NCBI GenBank assembly: GCA_947044405.1
Contig: CAMRHE010000206.1
Coordinates: 682,001-746,000, forward strand
From: Leptodactylus fallax
Taxonomy: Eukaryota; Chordata; Amphibia; Anura; Leptodactylidae
Length of the DNA stretch: 64,000 bases
Direction of reading: 5' to 3'
In this document: positions 1-64,000 of the stretch, one piece after another
Position numbering within the stretch: the first letter of the stretch is position 1
Layout: each line of letters begins with the position of its first letter
Position numbers and translations under genes: made by a program
Notes under the pieces: model-generated
The model's database searches: none
Seen by the model: only the letters and a program-made list of their open reading frames with translations
What the model was told of the DNA's origin: nothing

Positions 1-394
1 CTGGATTTGTTGGAGATGGTGAAAGGTCCTCTTTAACACTGTTTGTTGCCATTCCAATGTCAGTTGATGACACCCAGAACAGTATTTAAGGATGTCATGC
101 TGCAGATGGTGGAGGTCTCGTTGAGAAGAAACCATTATCTGGGGCTCCGGGCTGACTTGACTGTGGATGTTGCAGCACTTAAAGCATTCACAGCTCAGCA
201 AATTGTTGCAGAGATGGGAATAACTGGTTCCAGTCCTAACCCATAATGCTGGGAGTGCTGCAGTATGATATTCCCATAACTACCATAAAGAGCATGGGCG
301 CTACAGAAACAACATTGCACAGCTGAACTATATTGTTAGCTCACAGCAATCAAAGTGTTACACATCCATCTACACAACATGGCACCTCAGTCTC
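1..394. other. Unassigned sequence with a repeat edge
   Basis: Positions 19-37 read tgaaaggtcctctttaa, the right end seen on the TTAA-flanked element at 57618-57949 and near 38758. An element therefore probably ends here and begins before the window. The rest (40-394) contains no recognisable gene; the open frame at 43-246 has no family resemblance. Confidence 0.4.
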
Positions 395-1110
395 TTAAAG
401 AGGTTGTCTGGAATAAAATGGAATTCTTACACTAATCTAAACACCCTCCCCCTGCCTACTTTCTAAATGACATACTTTAGCAAAAATGTATAGTTACCCA
501 TATCCCTGGGGCGGTCATGTGACCGTCCCAGTCACATTTTCTGATTATCCTGTTATGTCACCTATACTACCCCCCCCCCCCCCCATCATACTTAAGTGTC
601 TTCCTCTCCAGGCTTCCCTTCTGGGAAGGCTCATCCTCTTCTTTCACTCTGCCAGCGCGTGCACAGGATGGAGCTGCCTCAGGACGCCTGCGCAGTAGAG
701 ATGGAGTGCCATCTCTATTGCGCAGGCTTCGGAGGCACCTCTGGCCTGCGTATGAACCTGCAGAGTCAAAGAAGAGGAGAGCCATCCCGAAGAAGGAAGT
801 CTGGAAGGAAGACAGGCAAATATGATGGGGTGGGGGGGCTGAGTTAGTTGGGAAGGGCTAGTAGAGGGCGGGATAGCTAGGGAGACAGGGAGGGGGTGTT
901 AGAGAGGAAGGGGGGAGTGAGAGGAAGGTAGTGTGATTCAGCATACAACTACCATGATGCATTGCATTAGCTAAGACAACAGGAAGCTACCCATGTAAAC
1001 AAATTCAGAAGATTCCAGGAGCTCCCAGAGAATCCCAGAAATCATTCAAAACACTGCTAAAGGTATATGGGTATTTTAAAAAAGATTTTTTGCCCAGAAA
1101 ACCCCTTTAA
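395..1110 (+). mobile_element. TTAA-flanked nonautonomous DNA element (MITE), copy A
   Basis: Bounded by TTAA at 395-398 and 1107-1110. The ends are imperfect inverted repeats: left TTAAAGAGGTTGTCTGG, right (reverse complement) TTAAAGGGGTTTTCTGG. The interior has a C-run and G-run (571-584, 829-838) and no coding capacity. A relative in the opposite orientation lies at 55829-56676. TTAA duplication with a purine-rich AGGGG start is typical of Kolobok and piggyBac elements; which of the two is not decided here. Confidence 0.65.
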
Positions 1111-2076
1111 GTTACAGAATCCACTAACAGCATGGCTTCAACACACAGGAAGGTCATTTATTTTGCACTCTCTCTCTCACTAGTCCTCTAATTCCTTCCT
1201 CCGAATATGGAGCGACCCTAGCTCTGAATCCCTTCTCATGGCATAGACTTGGTCATGTCACTATTGTGGAAATACAGGGCACACTTTAGCCATGAACATA
1301 GATCATCACTGGTTACTAGTGGAGAACTTCTCTCAGCAAGCAAAGTGTCAATTTCTGTAAGATTTCAGGGGCCCAATGGTGTGGGGCACCCTGTCTCAGT
1401 ATAACTGTTCTAACTGCCACTTAAAGAGTATCTACCACCGAGTCTGTAAAGCCCAATGACATAAATCATCTGATAGGTGATGTCACCCTGAACATTTTAG
1501 TGTTTGGTTATCCAAATCAATTCAGGTATTCCAAAGATATAAGCCCTTTTATTGTTGATGCAAATTAGGGCATACTAGCCAAGTGGGCAGTAACACTGCA
1601 TAATATACAGCACACAGACCCTAGAGAAATCAAAGTGTGAACGGCCACTTGGCTAATATACCCTAATTTACATCAAAATGTTGAGGGATACAAACTACAA
1701 CAAGCAGAGGGAATGCAATATTATAGCAAAACAATGTAAAACCTGAGAAAATAACGCAAAACACTAAGAAATACTAGACTGCTTACACAACAGTATTAGT
1801 AAATCAATACTTCTTCCCATACAGTAATTCTGTGGGGCATTATAGGTTTATGAAAATGTCTAAAAGAAAAACTGTCTTTGTTTGTCATAGCAAAGAGACA
1901 AAACGCAACTTTTTTTTTTTATAGTGTTCTGAAAGCAGTGGTTGCTATGGGCAAAATCAGTGATTTTTCTTTCAGACAGTTATATAAATCTGACCTGTAG
2001 TGTTTCTTTAAACATCATGTAATCTAACGATTATTTTTATTTTAATTGCTGCAATATTTTTGTTTTTTTTGCACAG
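1111..2076. other. Intronic or 5' sequence; probable fold-back at about 1421-1700
   Basis: TTAAAGAGTATCTACC at about 1421 opens an element whose centre has inverted segments tagccaagtggg (1576) and ccacttggcta (1643). The remaining sequence shows no gene. A signal-peptide exon was looked for and not found. Confidence 0.35.
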
Positions 2077-62699
<60,623 letters not shown>

Positions 62700-62843
62700 G
62701 TAAGTTTGTAGCATACAGACTCAAAAAAAATGAATTTTGGTAAAACAAGTTTTTGATTATTTTTGTACTTTCACACCAAGTAGAAGTACACTCTACTTTT
62801 ATTTCAGAAAACAAGTAATGAATTCAGCTGTCTATAAACTGAT

Positions 62844-63070
62844 TAAGGCTAAGGCCCCACGTTGCGGAAACGCAGCTTTTTTTTGTTGCAGATTTTGCTG
62901 CGTTTTTTTGAGCCAAAGCCAAGAATGGCTACAAAGGGAATGGGAAATATATAGGAAGTTCTTATACTTCTCCCTTCTGCTCAATCCACTCCTGACTTTG
63001 GCTCAAAAAACCGCAGCAAAATCTGCAACAAAAAAAGATGCGTTTCCGCAACGTGGGGCCTTAGCCTAAA
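62844..63070. mobile_element. Type copy of the GGCCCCACGTTGCGG fold-back MITE (short type)
   Basis: The best-preserved copy. Left ggctaaggccccacgttgcg gaaacgc, right gcgtttccgcaacgtggggc cttagcc. Arms of about 100 bp pair through gcagattttgctgcg/cgcagcaaaatctgc and gagccaaagccaag / cttt(g)gctc. It lies about 145 bp after mucin exon 27. Confidence 0.85.
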
Positions 63071-63299
63071 ACTCAAGCAGAATTTTCATCTGGGTGCTAG
63101 ATCAGAAGAATAGAGGCTGCAAAAAAGTAATTCCTCTTTTGTAAATGTCCATTGTCATTGCCTATTGCTGAATGGTTTTTGAGCAATAGTTAGGAATTTG
63201 TTTTTTAGTAATTCCTTATGAAAAAAAATCATTCCTTGAACACCTTTTACTATAACTCTGCACTAAACTATTCCTCAAAAAAAAAAATGTATGAATAAA

Positions 63300-63579
63300 C
63301 TGAATGGGTGTTACCAGTTGACTTGTGTCCCTACGTGGTCTGACACAAGTTATGGCAATTTCAGACTATATAGGAAAACAAGAATGGGAACAACCAATTA
63401 GCAATCTATCCATAAATAATGTGGAACTTCGGAATATCACAACAACACAGTTATAAAAAAAGAATAGAAGGAATAACAAAAAAACTGCACAACATAGAGT
63501 TATATTAAATAAAGATGATCCGGGATTATTTAATGGGAAAAACAAATATTTACTTAAACAGACATATTAGTAGTGTGGG
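63300..63579. mobile_element. Fragment of the fold-back family at 63580-63990
   Basis: gaatgggtgttaccagttga, gcacaacatagagttatat and aacaaatatttacttaaaca are shared with the adjacent element, suggesting an older partial copy next to a newer one. Confidence 0.5.
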
Positions 63580-63584
63580 CGGGT

Positions 63585-63990
63585 CTTAAAGAGGACCCGA
63601 CACCACTCGTGACATGTTTGTTGTAGTAATAATTGCATTCCATAGAATAACAAATCTGGATCATCTTTTTTTTAAATATAACTCTATGTTGTGCAGTTTT
63701 TTTTTGTTATTCCTTCTATAAATTTAGGGGTTGTTAGCCAAGTGGGTGTTACCAATTCAGGTGTGTCCCTGCAAATGCTGCTACTGTCAACATTGATCTA
63801 ACAACAGCAGACTTGCAGTGGCATATCCCCAACTGGTAACACCCACTTGGCTAAAAACGCATACATTTCTAGAGGGAATTACAAAGGAAGTACACAACAT
63901 AGAGTTATAAAAATACAAGATCCAGAATTGTTATTTCACAGAGAATTCAAACATTTACTAAAACCAACATGTCAGGTCTTCTTTAAACCA
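63585..63990. mobile_element. Fold-back element with TTAAAGAGGACCCGACA end
   Basis: Left TTAAAGAGGACCCGACACC; right (reverse complement) TTAAAGAAGACCTGACATG. The arms pair through tataactctatgttgtgcag / gcacaacatagagttata and agccaagtgggtgttacca / gtaacacccacttggct. A relative is at 29975-30357. Confidence 0.75.
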
Positions 63991-64000
63991 AATCTAACAT

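Overview
The window is eukaryotic, from a vertebrate and most likely an anuran amphibian. Coding sequence is split into short GT-AG exons, all on the + strand, which together encode the N-terminal half of a gel-forming mucin. The introns are packed with DNA transposons and fold-back MITEs. Element ends such as TTAAAGGGGTTGTCC..., TAGAGATGAGCGAA... and GGCCCCACGTTGCGG... are the kind I associate with frog genomes; this species-level call is inference.

The gene: I can place 27 exons between 2077 and 62699 (3,651 bp, about 1,217 codons). Every neighbouring exon pair joins in phase and no exon carries a frameshift or stop. Domain order is D1 (vWD-C8-TIL-E), D2 (vWD-C8-TIL-E), D' (TIL'-E'), D3 (vWD-C8-TIL-E). 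This is the disulphide assembly region of MUC2/MUC5AC/MUC5B/VWF-type proteins. D1, D2 and D3 wording fits MUC5B/MUC5AC better than MUC2, MUC6 or VWF. The signal-peptide exon is not visible and is probably upstream. The window ends just after the D3 E-module starts, before any Pro/Thr/Ser mucin repeats, CysD or C-terminal domains.

The introns: (i) 4077-7181 holds a 41-bp minisatellite grown out of a LINE reverse-transcriptase motif. (ii) 7297-16381 holds fold-backs, a decayed Tc1 element split by a palindrome, two SINEs and a hAT-like element with an exact 8-bp target duplication. (iii) 20088-33355 holds a 391-bp tandem duplication and several TTAA-flanked palindromes. (iv) 33612-36693 holds a Tc1 deletion derivative. 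(v) 37837-45029 holds a piggyBac copy carrying a hAT element that carries a minisatellite, followed by a Tc1 copy broken by one frameshift. (vi) 45702-51590 holds an apparently intact DD35E Tc1 transposase, a second hAT copy and a 5'-truncated LINE. (vii) 51983-54221 holds a fold-back and a broken Tc1. (viii) 54737-57109 and 57495-62652 hold more fold-backs.

No RNA genes, CRISPR arrays, operons, promoters or second host gene were found. No new biological system stands out. The most unusual items are the reverse-transcriptase-motif satellite, the nested piggyBac/hAT/minisatellite, the intact DD35E transposase, and the exon-length symmetry that records the D-domain duplications.
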